12,643 bases of DNA from Deltaproteobacteria bacterium (GTDB lineage Bacteria; Myxococcota; Polyangia; Haliangiales; Haliangiaceae). A program made the position numbers and the translations under genes. Below, piece by piece: positions 1 through 8,222 of this stretch (position 1 is its first letter; each line of letters begins with the position of its first letter). The notes below the pieces were generated by a model. It ran no database searches. It worked only from the letters and a program-made list of their open reading frames with translations, and had not been told where the DNA came from. Where the stretch lies: positions 1 to 12,643 of the forward strand of contig JAGSPR010000172.1 of the NCBI GenBank assembly GCA_018262455.1, given 5' to 3'.

Positions 1-678
1 GGGTTCCCGAAGGACATCACCGAGCATGAGAAGGACCACGTCCGCGCGCTCTACGACTCGAACGTCAGCTATCAGGATGACCTGATCGGCAAGCTCATCG
101 AGAAGCTGCAGAGCTGGGGCATCTACGACCAGACCATGCTGATCATCACGGCCGATCACGGCGACGAGCAGTGGGAGGATGGCAAGATCGTTGGCCACGC
201 CCGGACGCAGCGCGAGACGCTGATCCACGTGCCGCTCGTGATCCATTACCCGCCCATGTTCCCTGCCGGCAAGATCGCGTCGGGCAGCGAGGGCATCGAC
301 ATCGTCCCGACGCTCGCTGATGCGCTCGGCGTCGCGATCGATCCCGAGTGGCAGGGCATGTCGCTCATCGGACTCGCGAACGGCACCATGCCGTACCCGC
401 TGATCGCCACCTCGTCGCAATACGAGAACTATCACGGCGGCCGGATCGGCCACTGGAAGGCCCGGCTGTCGGGCACCGGGGCACCGCAGCTCTATGACCT
501 CGCCAAGGATCCCGGCGAGAAGAAGGATCTCTGGGGCACGCCGGCGGCCGCGATCGGCGCGCGCCTCCTGCTCGATCCGATGTGGACGCTCCGCCAGTGG
601 AACGTCGAGTGGAAGAAGTCGCAGTGGGGCAACCCGGCGGCGGCCTCGAGCCGGTTCGCGGCTGACCTTGGTGAGTAG
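1..678 (+). CDS. Sulfatase family hydrolase, C-terminal part (5' end outside window)
   Basis: The frame is open from base 1 and encodes 225 residues of the C-terminal half of an alkaline-phosphatase-superfamily sulfatase, which hydrolyses sulfate (or related) esters using a divalent metal and a formylglycine nucleophile. Visible family features are the helix YDSNVSYQDDLIGKLIEKL (residues 18-36 of this fragment), the metal-binding strand IITADHGDE with D52-H53, a downstream His in GHARTQRE (H66), and the segment HVPLVIHYP that follows it in the family. After these comes IDIVPTLADALGV, then the typical closing piece LYDLAKDPGEKKDL (product-loss 'LYDL..DP.E..NL' motif). The nucleophile motif C/S-x-P-x-R is upstream of the window, so substrate class and activity cannot be judged. 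The stop overlaps the next gene. The fold assignment is secure; the exact substrate is unknown, and a phosphonate or phosphodiester hydrolase of the same superfamily is possible. Confidence 0.9.
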   Translation, partial: GFPKDITEHEKDHVRALYDSNVSYQDDLIGKLIEKLQSWGIYDQTMLIITADHGDEQWEDGKIVGHARTQRETLIHVPLVIHYPPMFPAGKIASGSEGIDIVPTLADALGVAIDPEWQGMSLIGLANGTMPYPLIATSSQYENYHGGRIGHWKARLSGTGAPQLYDLAKDPGEKKDLWGTPAAAIGARLLLDPMWTLRQWNVEWKKSQWGNPAAASSRFAADLGE

Positions 679-988
679 CCCGCTCCGGCCCACCGAGGGC
701 GCGCGCTTCCTGCTCGAGCGCACCGCGCCTTGCCCGAGCACCGACCCCGGCACGCGCGCGACGTATCGCGCTGTCATCTACACCCCGGACGCCGAGCGCG
801 CCACCACGGTCGTGCTCGTGGACGACGGCACGGTGGAGCTCGAGGCACCGACCGGCGCGCCGGCCGAGCTCGACGAGATGCTCGTCATGCTGGCCAGGCT
901 CATCGCCCGCGGTGCCGCCAAGCGTCGCGACGATGGCCTGATCGTGTGGCCCGCGCGCCTGCTGCGCTGGCGCGGTCCCGGCCGCTAA
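671..988 (+). CDS. Small protein of unknown function, overlapping the sulfatase stop
   Basis: I do not recognise this 105-residue protein. The GTG at 671 lies inside the last codons of the sulfatase (GTGAGTAG), giving an 8-base overlap that suggests translational coupling; an in-frame TTG at 668 is an alternative. The frame extends far upstream inside the sulfatase, but there it reads as Arg/Ser-rich nonsense typical of a shadow frame. After 671 the composition becomes protein-like: a predicted strand pair TYRAVIYTPDAERATTVVLVDDGTVELEAP, then a helix ELDEMLVMLARLIARGAA, and a basic, Trp-containing end (VWPARLLRWRGPGR). No signal peptide or membrane segment is visible. It may be a small alpha/beta accessory protein co-expressed with the sulfatase. 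Function is unassigned; existence is moderately supported by position, coding character and the terminator-like stem just after its stop. Confidence 0.62.
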   Translation: MSSPLRPTEGARFLLERTAPCPSTDPGTRATYRAVIYTPDAERATTVVLVDDGTVELEAPTGAPAELDEMLVMLARLIARGAAKRRDDGLIVWPARLLRWRGPGR

Positions 989-990
989 CG

Positions 991-1019
991 GGGGAAGGCT
1001 CCAATTGGAGCGTGACCCC
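991..1019. terminator. Bidirectional terminator-like stem between convergent genes
   Basis: A perfect 14-bp palindrome, GCTCCAATTGGAGC (998-1011), can fold as a 5-bp stem with an AATT loop. It is flanked by GGGG (991-994) and CCCC (1016-1019), which can pair as an outer stem across small internal loops. It fills the 33-bp gap between the rightward small gene (stop at 988) and the leftward nuclease gene (stop at 1022), where a shared terminator would be expected. There is no long T-tract on either side, so intrinsic termination strength is uncertain. Confidence 0.5.
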
Positions 1020-1021
1020 TA

Positions 1022-1822
1022 TCAGTCTTCGTCTTCGTAGTACTCGACGGGTTCGTAGCGCAGCTCGCGGCTCGCCGGACACAGCTCGCGGTAGCTGCAG
1101 CGATCGCACCAGGTGCCCGGGTTCGGGCGCGGTCCGTCATCGACCGCGAGCGCGGCGGCCTCGATGTTGTCGAGCAAGTCCGGCATCAGCTCGTCGACGA
1201 CCATCTCGGCGCGGAGTGGCGTGCCCCACTCGACGGCTCGCTCGGCGATCCAATGAACGCCGAGCCAGAACGTGCGGACGTGCCGGAACGCCGCCGCGGC
1301 GAGCACGACATAGCCCTCCAGCTGATCGGTGATCGAGGTCCCGGGGAGCCGCACGCCAGTCTTGTGGTCGACGAGCGCGAGCCCGTCGTCCTCGAACAGG
1401 TACCCGAGGTCGAGTACCCCCCGGTAGTAGGCGTCCCCGCTATAGAACTGGGTGACTGACAGGTCCTCGCGGATCGCCAGCGAGTACTCGACGAGCTGCC
1501 GCGCGACCTTGCGGCGGCGGCGAAACTGCCCGATCCGGCTCGCGAAGGGCTGGATCCCGACGCACAGCCGGTCGTAGCGCATCTGCTCGATCTCGCTCGG
1601 CAGCTCGGCACGCACGGTTGCGGTGGCCTCCGGGATGGGGGTGCCCATCAGCACATGCTCGAGCGCCTTGTGGATCGCTTTGCCGATCCGCGCCTCGGGC
1701 ATCACCTCGGGCTCCTTCATCTTTTGCACGTACTTGAAGTGGAACAGCCGCGGGCAGCGCAATGCCGTCGCGACCTTGGAGGCCGACCACGGAGCGTGGA
1801 TGAGCGCACGTGTCGACGGCAC
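1022..1822 (-). CDS. RecB/Cas4-like PD-(D/E)XK nuclease with iron-sulfur Cys motif
   Basis: A single-domain nuclease of 266 residues from the GTG at 1822. The RecB-family order is complete: SASKVATALRCPRLFHFKYV (first cluster Cys, C23), IGKAIHKALEHVL with H51, YRGVLDLGYLFEDDG with D138, LALVDHKTG with D152 and K154, then DQLEGY (Q167, Y171). A C-terminal C-x2-C-x5-C follows (C239, C242, C248). With C23 this matches the four-Cys 4Fe-4S 'staple' known in AddB, Cas4 and Dna2. It therefore probably acts on DNA ends or single strands in repair or recombination in the cytoplasm. No helicase or cas genes are adjacent. The frame continues upstream to 2353, but that part lies opposite the CxxC gene and reads as a shadow, so I chose GTG 1822; no good Shine-Dalgarno is visible and the start is approximate. 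The acidic end (EYYEDED) is an additional feature. Confidence 0.85.
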   Translation of the reverse strand: MPSTRALIHAPWSASKVATALRCPRLFHFKYVQKMKEPEVMPEARIGKAIHKALEHVLMGTPIPEATATVRAELPSEIEQMRYDRLCVGIQPFASRIGQFRRRRKVARQLVEYSLAIREDLSVTQFYSGDAYYRGVLDLGYLFEDDGLALVDHKTGVRLPGTSITDQLEGYVVLAAAAFRHVRTFWLGVHWIAERAVEWGTPLRAEMVVDELMPDLLDNIEAAALAVDDGPRPNPGTWCDRCSYRELCPASRELRYEPVEYYEDED

Positions 1823-1882
1823 AGCAGGCTGCAGGGTAGCCGAAAAGTTGCCGGCGAGAACCGGCTGCCCTACCACCGATGC
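1823..1882. promoter_or_regulatory. Divergent intergenic region between nuclease and CxxC gene
   Basis: Sixty bases separate the chosen GTG starts of the leftward nuclease gene and the rightward CxxC gene, so promoters for both should lie here or inside the opposite gene's 5' end. I see no clear -35/-10 pair or operator. Both starts are uncertain (in-frame GTG at 1796 for the rightward gene), so the true gap may be smaller or absent. Confidence 0.3.
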
Positions 1883-2383
1883 GTGCACACGTGCGAGGTC
1901 TGTAACGCCAGGGTCCACGAGCTGCGGCGCGGTCGGTGCTGGGGCTGTTATTCGCGGTGGGTCGACGTCCGACCTGTCGGATTCGGCGCGCGCTGTGTGA
2001 CGTGCCCTGAGAAGCGCCGGCGCGTCCTCAAGAGCGTCGAGCTGTACGGCGGCTGGCACCCGATGTGCTTCAACTGCGCCGGCCAGATCCTCCATCTCGT
2101 GCCTCTGCCGGAGACCCTGGCAGCCCTCCGCGAGGCGGTCTCGCGTGAGCGTCGCGCACTCGATCGCCGGCTGGGCAAGCCCGACAAGCGCGTGTTCCAG
2201 TACGAGCGCCGGGTCGGCGATCGCCGCGAGATCAGCCCGCTCGTCCGCGAATACCCGCGGGTCGACGACGACATGATCATCGAGGTGACGATCGAAGACT
2301 CGTCGGGCGACAGCGAGTTCGACGATCTCACCCAGATCCGCGAGCTCGTGCACGACCTACGTCCGGCCGAGCTCTCGGGCTAG
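1883..2383 (+). CDS. Double zinc-ribbon-like protein with four CxxC knuckles, unknown function
   Basis: The protein has 166 residues from GTG 1883. It opens with four evenly arranged CxxC pairs: C4/C7, C19/C22, C38/C41 and C62/C65, the last in GGWHPMCFNCAGQ. This is the layout of two consecutive zinc-binding ribbons, so it likely binds two Zn ions. After that comes a helical, strongly basic stretch (about 70-125) containing RERRALDRRLGK and YERRVGDRREIS, then an acidic tail (VDDDMIIEVTIEDSSGDSEFDD). This basic-then-acidic plan could suit nucleic-acid or protein binding, but I do not recognise a named family. GTG 1883 starts directly before the first knuckle; GTG 1796 would add 29 residues of poor quality and would overlap the nuclease gene. 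It is divergent to the nuclease and converges on the next gene with a 10-bp gap. Confidence 0.75.
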   Translation: MHTCEVCNARVHELRRGRCWGCYSRWVDVRPVGFGARCVTCPEKRRRVLKSVELYGGWHPMCFNCAGQILHLVPLPETLAALREAVSRERRALDRRLGKPDKRVFQYERRVGDRREISPLVREYPRVDDDMIIEVTIEDSSGDSEFDDLTQIRELVHDLRPAELSG

Positions 2384-2393
2384 CGCCGCAGGC

Positions 2394-3653
2394 TCAGGGC
2401 CGCTTCGTGGGTGCCGGCGCCACCGTACCCGGCTTGATCGGCGCCATCGTACCCTGCTTGATCGGCGTACCCTGCCGGATCGGCGCCACCGGCATCGGGC
2501 TGACGCTGGTCTTGGACTGGGACTGCCCGCCGCGGAACAGCAAGGCGCCGGCGATGATGCCCGGCCCGACGAACCCGGCGGGGACGACCTCGCTGAGGGT
2601 CTTGCCGGTCGCGCGCACGGTGAGCCGGAGCGTTTTCGGGTCCTTGTCGACCTGGACCTTGAAGTTGCCGTCGCCGGAGTAGCTGTCGATGATCTTCAGG
2701 ATGTCGGCCTTGCGGCGGATGATCTCGTCGACCCGCTTGTCCGTACCCTTATAGGAGTCGATCGCGCCGAGCATGATCTTCGCGAACCCGCGGGGGGCGA
2801 TCTGGAACGCCCGCAGCATGTCGATCATGCCGTCGGACATCATGGCCATCTGGTCGAGGCCGGCCTTGGTGCTGTCGACCCAGGTCCAGCCAATGCCATC
2901 GTGGAACATCGAGAACGCGAGCAGCTTGTGGCGTCCCAGGATGTCGGTGATGAAGTTCTTGGAGCCCATCTTGGTCTGGATCTCCTTGCGAGCCGCCACG
3001 GACATCGTGAGCACCACCGCGAACACCGGCTTGGCATTGATGACTTCCTCGGCGTAGGCCAGGTTCGAGCCCGGGGTGCGCACGGGAGCCTTCCAGGTCT
3101 CGGCCAGCCGGTCGCGCACGAGCTTGGGCGTGCCCGCGAGCATCACGCCATCCTTGGTGACCGCGATCGCCGGGCTATCGGGACCGACCTCGATGATCAT
3201 GCCGTTGCCGACCTTCGTGGCCTGCTTGCCGGTCATCTTCCCGATCTTGTCGACGACCGCGGTGGACAGCTTGCCGCGGACCGCCGCGACGAACAGCGGC
3301 TCGCGGTTGCCGGGGACGATCTGGACGAACAGGGTCCCGTCGGTGATATCGGTCGCGAGGTCGATGCCGGTCGCGGTCTTGGCGATGCCACGGGCACCCT
3401 CGACCTCATTGACCAGCTGGCGAACCATCTTCGCGAGCTCGGGCGATGCCTTGATCTGCGGCTGATCGGCGAGCTGGCTCAGCATCTTGTAGTTGTTGGG
3501 GATCACGCTCGCGGCGTCGAAGTGGACGACCACATCGGCATCTGGCATCGCGTACTGAAGCGACTGGTCGGCGGTGGGAGCCTTGGGGTTGGGTTGCAGA
3601 CCGAACCCGGCCAATCCGAGCAAGAGAGTGATGACTTCCACGAGACCAAACAT
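2394..3653 (-). CDS. Membrane-anchored protein of unknown function with repeat-bearing Pro/Lys tail
   Basis: The product has 419 residues and I do not recognise it. The start is ATG 3653: GGGAGGA sits 4 bases upstream, which decides against the in-frame GTG at 3671. The N-terminus (MFGLVEVITLLLGLAGFGL) is a hydrophobic signal anchor or signal peptide without the usual basic residues before it. The body (about 35-350) mixes strands and helices: DADVVVHFDAASVIP, then LFVQIVPGNREPLFVAAVRGKL, then AIAVTKDGVMLAGTPKLVRDRL. That alternation suggests repeated alpha/beta units of an extracytoplasmic domain. A second hydrophobic stretch, FVGPGIIAGALLF (about 361-373), is followed by a Gln/Ser/Lys/Pro tail made of PI(R/K)QGT-like repeats. 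It could span the inner membrane at both ends with the body outside, but topology is inference. It is single-gene, with its own leader hairpin. Confidence 0.82.
   Translation of the reverse strand: MFGLVEVITLLLGLAGFGLQPNPKAPTADQSLQYAMPDADVVVHFDAASVIPNNYKMLSQLADQPQIKASPELAKMVRQLVNEVEGARGIAKTATGIDLATDITDGTLFVQIVPGNREPLFVAAVRGKLSTAVVDKIGKMTGKQATKVGNGMIIEVGPDSPAIAVTKDGVMLAGTPKLVRDRLAETWKAPVRTPGSNLAYAEEVINAKPVFAVVLTMSVAARKEIQTKMGSKNFITDILGRHKLLAFSMFHDGIGWTWVDSTKAGLDQMAMMSDGMIDMLRAFQIAPRGFAKIMLGAIDSYKGTDKRVDEIIRRKADILKIIDSYSGDGNFKVQVDKDPKTLRLTVRATGKTLSEVVPAGFVGPGIIAGALLFRGGQSQSKTSVSPMPVAPIRQGTPIKQGTMAPIKPGTVAPAPTKRP
2417..2482. repeat. Short in-frame tandem repeat encoding PIKxGT units
   Basis: Three head-to-tail units lie at 2417-2440 (24 bp), 2441-2464 (24 bp) and 2465-2482 (18 bp, a 6-bp shorter copy), each of the form GCG...TACCC...GATCG. 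All lengths are multiples of three, so the unknown protein on the minus strand keeps frame and gains 8-, 8- and 6-residue repeats (APIKPGTV, APIKQGTM, PIRQGT/PIKQGT type) in its C-terminal tail. Unit-length differences suggest slippage or indel history. Confidence 0.75.
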
Positions 3654-3656
3654 GAA

Positions 3657-3663
3657 TCCTCCC
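3657..3663 (-). promoter_or_regulatory. Shine-Dalgarno deciding the start of the 2394-3653 gene
   Basis: On the minus strand this reads GGGAGGA, an almost complete anti-16S match, with a short spacer to the ATG at 3653. It supports that ATG over the GTG at 3671, which lies upstream of it. Confidence 0.75.
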
Positions 3664-3679
3664 AGGGGCACGAGCGCGT

Positions 3680-3710
3680 TCGGGCCGAGCTGTAAGCCAG
3701 CTCGGCCTGA
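3680..3710 (-). promoter_or_regulatory. Strong hairpin in the 5' leader of the 2394-3653 gene
   Basis: GGCCGAGCTG (3683-3692) and CAGCTCGGCC (3698-3707) form a perfect 10-bp inverted repeat with a 5-base spacer (TAAGC). Flanking bases extend the stem by a G-T wobble and two further pairs (3680-3682 with 3708-3710). No gene ends here on either strand, and it lies 27 bases upstream of the leftward ATG, just ahead of the Shine-Dalgarno. It is therefore either a leader RNA structure (mRNA stability, attenuation, or translation control) or a dyad operator. There is no T-tract on the minus strand after it. Confidence 0.55.
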
Positions 3711-3905
3711 GGTGCAATGACCGAACCGCTTTGTGACGCGCCAACGTATGGGAAAAATTCAGCCCGCGTTCAGACGCAGACTTGATGACGAGCACCTCTC
3801 CGAAAAATAACTGATGTCAAGACTGGTTCCAAAAACCCGCAGCGCTAGGATGACTCTCGTCTCGACGGTAAACGGAACACTTTCTTCGAGGGAGGCAACC
3901 CGGTC
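3711..3905. promoter_or_regulatory. AT-richer divergent control region
   Basis: This part of the 252-bp gap between the leftward unknown gene and the rightward HARE-HTH gene is visibly richer in A/T runs than its surroundings (GGGAAAAATT, CCGAAAAATAA, TTCCAAAAACC). On the minus strand 3815-3820 reads TTGACA, a consensus -35, but no good -10 follows at 16-18 bp. On the plus strand TAGGAT (3846-3851) could be a -10 for the HARE-HTH gene, with only a weak -35. TTCAG occurs twice 11 bp apart (3758 and 3769). GGGAGG at 3890-3895 lies 10 bases before the HARE-HTH ATG and is its likely Shine-Dalgarno. Confidence 0.4.
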
Positions 3906-4286
3906 ATGAGTACGCTTGCTGTGGTGGAAGAAATCCTGCGCGAGACCGCTGTGCCGATGTCGGTCCGCGAAATCGTGGAGCGGGCGGGTGTGAGGCTTCC
4001 GAGCAAGTCGAAGACTCCGGACACAGTGGTTGCCCGTGATCTCTCGATGGACCTCAAGAAGAAGGGAGAGGGGTCGCTGTTCGCGCGCACCTCTCCGGGC
4101 CGTTACACGCTCCGTTCGCTCGCCGCGGCGACACCGTCGAACGACGAGGTCACTGCGATCCCGATGCGTCCGGCTGCCCAGCCGATGTCCTCTGGTCTGG
4201 GCACCCGCAAGCCGGCTGTCGCAGCGTCGAGTCAGCCGCGCGCCCGCAGCGACAGTGATGTGCAGGGCGGCGGCTTCGCTGGCTAG
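3906..4286 (+). CDS. Stand-alone HARE-HTH domain protein with disordered tail
   Basis: The protein has 126 residues. Residues 1-70 match the HARE-HTH winged-helix domain (known from RNA polymerase delta RpoE, ASXL/HB1 and some restriction endonucleases). A first helix (STLAVVEEILRET) leads into PMSVREIVERAGVRL, the 'P-x-x-x-R-E-I' helix. Then come SKSKTPDTVVARDLSMDLKKKG, with the conserved TP and V-x-x-x-L positions, and the wing SLFARTSPGRYTLRS, with the F-x-R...G-x-Y-x-L signature. Residues 75-126 are low complexity, rich in Ala, Pro, Ser and Arg, and probably unstructured. The protein likely binds DNA or RNA polymerase; whether it resembles delta in function is inference, since the tail is not the acidic tail of Firmicute delta. 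ATG 3906 is preceded by GGGAGG at a 10-base spacing. GNAT follows after 9 bp, so co-transcription is likely. Confidence 0.83.
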   Translation: MSTLAVVEEILRETAVPMSVREIVERAGVRLPSKSKTPDTVVARDLSMDLKKKGEGSLFARTSPGRYTLRSLAAATPSNDEVTAIPMRPAAQPMSSGLGTRKPAVAASSQPRARSDSDVQGGGFAG

Positions 4287-4295
4287 CAGTCGCCG

Positions 4296-4787
4296 ATGAT
4301 CCGCCGCGCCGAAGTCGCGGACCAGCCTTGGATCGTCGCGTCGGGCGCCGAGGCGTATCGCGACCTCGGCGACTACACGCGGATCTTGCCGTCGTGGCTG
4401 GAGCAACCCGGCGTGCTGGCTTGGATCGATCATGATCTCGAGAACCGGGGTCGCGGCTTCGCGATGCTGGGCTTCTATATGGAGGATCCGGGTCTTGCCG
4501 GTAGCCCGTCGCAGGTCATCGCGGACCTGCTCGCGCTCGCCGTGCTGCCCGCGTTCCAGCATCGCGGGATCGGCACGAAGCTGTTGCATCACGTGATCGA
4601 GGTCGCCGAGCGGGTCGCGCCGTCGAGCCAGATCCTCGCGCTCCGCCTGACGGTGGCCGAGACCAACTCGGCGGCGCAGCGACTCTATGCGCGCAACGGC
4701 TTCCAGGTCGTCGATGGCTCGGCCACCTACGATCGCGGCCAGCGTGCGCTTCGAATGGCGCGCCCGCTCAGCACGACCGCGAGGTAG
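4296..4787 (+). CDS. GNAT-family N-acetyltransferase
   Basis: The product has 163 residues, the usual size for a single GNAT domain that moves an acetyl group from acetyl-CoA to an amine. The start IRRAEVADQPWIV is the typical first strand and helix. Motif A is complete: LLALAVLPAFQHRGIGTKLLHHV, with the acetyl-CoA pyrophosphate loop Q88-H-R90-G91-I-G93. Motif B follows as LRLTVAETNSAAQRLYARNGFQVV, with N124 and Y131 in the usual places. The acceptor cannot be read from sequence; the middle (YTRILPSWLEQPGVLAWIDHDLENRG) is the acceptor-side variable region. It starts 9 bp after the HARE-HTH stop with no clear Shine-Dalgarno of its own, so coupled translation is plausible. Its link to HARE-HTH, for instance acetylating it or another DNA-associated protein, is only a possibility. 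Confidence 0.88.
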   Translation: MIRRAEVADQPWIVASGAEAYRDLGDYTRILPSWLEQPGVLAWIDHDLENRGRGFAMLGFYMEDPGLAGSPSQVIADLLALAVLPAFQHRGIGTKLLHHVIEVAERVAPSSQILALRLTVAETNSAAQRLYARNGFQVVDGSATYDRGQRALRMARPLSTTAR

Positions 4788-4820
4788 CCCGCTGGAGGCG
4801 CGATCCGGTTACGATGGCGG

Positions 4821-5681
4821 ATGGGTCTTCGTCTTGCCCTGATCATCGCAGCGCTGCTCGGCTCGCCATCGCTGGCCCGTGCCGAGTCCTGGTACTTCGA
4901 ATGGCGATGCGCCGGAGCTTGCGCCCCGGACCGGCTCGACGTCCGGGGCCGCGAGGGCCCGTTCGACTCCGAGCGTGGCTGCGATTCCGCGCGCTCGAAC
5001 AAGCTGCAGTGGGCCCTCGGCCCCGGCAGTGCCGGTTCCGCGACATCGTGCTTCGACACCGATGCCGGCGGCACACCCGGAACCAGCGGTGGCTTTGCGC
5101 GTGCCGCGCGCTTGGCGCGCGTCTTCCTCGGGATCACGACGGGAGCTGGCTACCAGGCGACGTACGACAACGGCAGGGTGGTGCGCAGCACGCGTCAGCT
5201 CGGCGGCGAGCTCGAGCTGGCGTTCGGGGCCGACCGGCTCGGGCTCGCGGTCGTGCTCGGCGTCGATCGCGACACCGGGACGTCACCGGACGCCGCGATG
5301 CCGGCGGGGCCGATGTGGCTCGTCGAGCTCGGCGTTGGGCTGGTCAGCTCGCCGTTCGCGGTGATCCGGCGCGGCTCGCTCGAGGTGCGCCCGGAGCTGG
5401 GCGCGTACATCTTCGATCTCGAGCGCGTGGGCTGCACCCGCTGCGATGCCGACGTGATCGCCGGGACGCCAGGCGAGGTGAGCGGCGGCTTCGGCGGGCG
5501 ACTACGAGCTGGGGTGGACCTCTACTTCGGCAGGAAGCATGTGCAGGGCGTCGCGATCGAAGCCCTGTTCCAGTTCGTCAAGCTCGGCGACTTCACCGAT
5601 GCGACCGCACCCACGTCCGTCGAGCTGGTGCCACCGCGCCTGCTGGTGCGCCTGTCGTGGATCCCCTATCGCAACCCTTAG
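4821..5681 (+). CDS. Exported Cys-containing protein with beta-rich C-terminal domain, unknown function
   Basis: The protein has 286 residues. The N-terminus [21 protein letters not shown] is a classic Sec signal peptide with cleavage after A21. The mature N-terminal part (22-90) has cysteines C30, C34, C54 and C77 in [27 protein letters not shown] and SATSCFDTD, probably disulfide bonded. From about residue 95 the chain alternates strands and Gly turns ([74 protein letters not shown]). It ends in [11 protein letters not shown], which resembles an outer-membrane barrel or periplasmic beta protein. A CTRC pair lies near 209-212. The family is unrecognised. ATG 4821 fits the signal peptide; an ATG at 4814 is in another frame. 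It follows GNAT by 33 bp, with GGAGG at 4794-4798 rather far upstream. Confidence 0.75.
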   Translation: MGLRLALIIAALLGSPSLARAESWYFEWRCAGACAPDRLDVRGREGPFDSERGCDSARSNKLQWALGPGSAGSATSCFDTDAGGTPGTSGGFARAARLARVFLGITTGAGYQATYDNGRVVRSTRQLGGELELAFGADRLGLAVVLGVDRDTGTSPDAAMPAGPMWLVELGVGLVSSPFAVIRRGSLEVRPELGAYIFDLERVGCTRCDADVIAGTPGEVSGGFGGRLRAGVDLYFGRKHVQGVAIEALFQFVKLGDFTDATAPTSVELVPPRLLVRLSWIPYRNP

Positions 5682-5697
5682 CCCGGCGGTACGGACA

Positions 5698-5750
5698 GGG
5701 ACGGTCGACGTCGGAGTGACCGACAGCGCCATTGACCACGGAACCGTCCC
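5698..5750. repeat. Nested inverted repeats before the OPT gene
   Basis: GGGACGGT (5698-5705) pairs with ACCGTCCC (5743-5750), enclosing a second small stem GTCGG-agtga-CCGAC (5710-5724). It fills most of the 86-bp gap after the exported-protein gene and ends 17 bases before the chosen OPT start. It could be a weak terminator for the upstream gene or a leader/operator structure for the transporter gene; there is no T-tract. Confidence 0.4.
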
Positions 5751-5767
5751 GGGCAATGGTCCGGCCC

Positions 5768-8140
<2,373 letters not shown>

Positions 8141-8197
8141 ACGGCGACGACTCCGAAGTCGGAATAACCCCCGCGACGCACGACACCTTTCCGAGCT

Positions 8198-8222
8198 CGG
8201 CTGACACCTGTGGTGTCAGCCG
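8198..8222 (+). terminator. Perfect hairpin downstream of the OPT gene
   Basis: CGGCTGACACC (8198-8208) and GGTGTCAGCCG (8212-8222) form a perfect 11-bp inverted repeat with a 3-base loop (TGT), starting 57 bases after the OPT stop. Position and strength fit a terminator for the rightward operon. No U-tract follows (GCTTGGGCGGGC), so it may be Rho-assisted, or an operator-like dyad. Confidence 0.55.

Noticed and set aside
1022..1822. CRISPR-linked Cas4
   Set aside because: The nuclease resembles Cas4 in motifs and cysteines, but there is no repeat array and no other cas gene in the window.
1823..2353. Upstream extension of the leftward nuclease frame to an ATG at 2353
   Set aside because: It lies opposite the CxxC gene, whose four cysteine pairs are clearly real. 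The extension has repetitive Ala/Arg/Asp/Val shadow composition, and the nuclease motifs start only after GTG 1822.
2901..3695. 264-codon rightward frame opposite the unknown membrane-anchored gene
   Set aside because: His/Arg/Asp/Leu-rich antisense shadow in GC-biased DNA. The leftward frame has a strong Shine-Dalgarno, a signal-like N-terminus and protein-like composition.
3811..3851. Full sigma-70 promoter or sigma-54 promoter upstream of HARE-HTH
   Set aside because: TTGACA (minus strand) lacks a partner -10, TAGGAT (plus strand) lacks a good -35, and GG/GC spacing for sigma-54 does not fit.
3759..4592. 277-codon leftward frame across HARE-HTH and GNAT
   Set aside because: It is antisense to two recognised families and has shadow composition.
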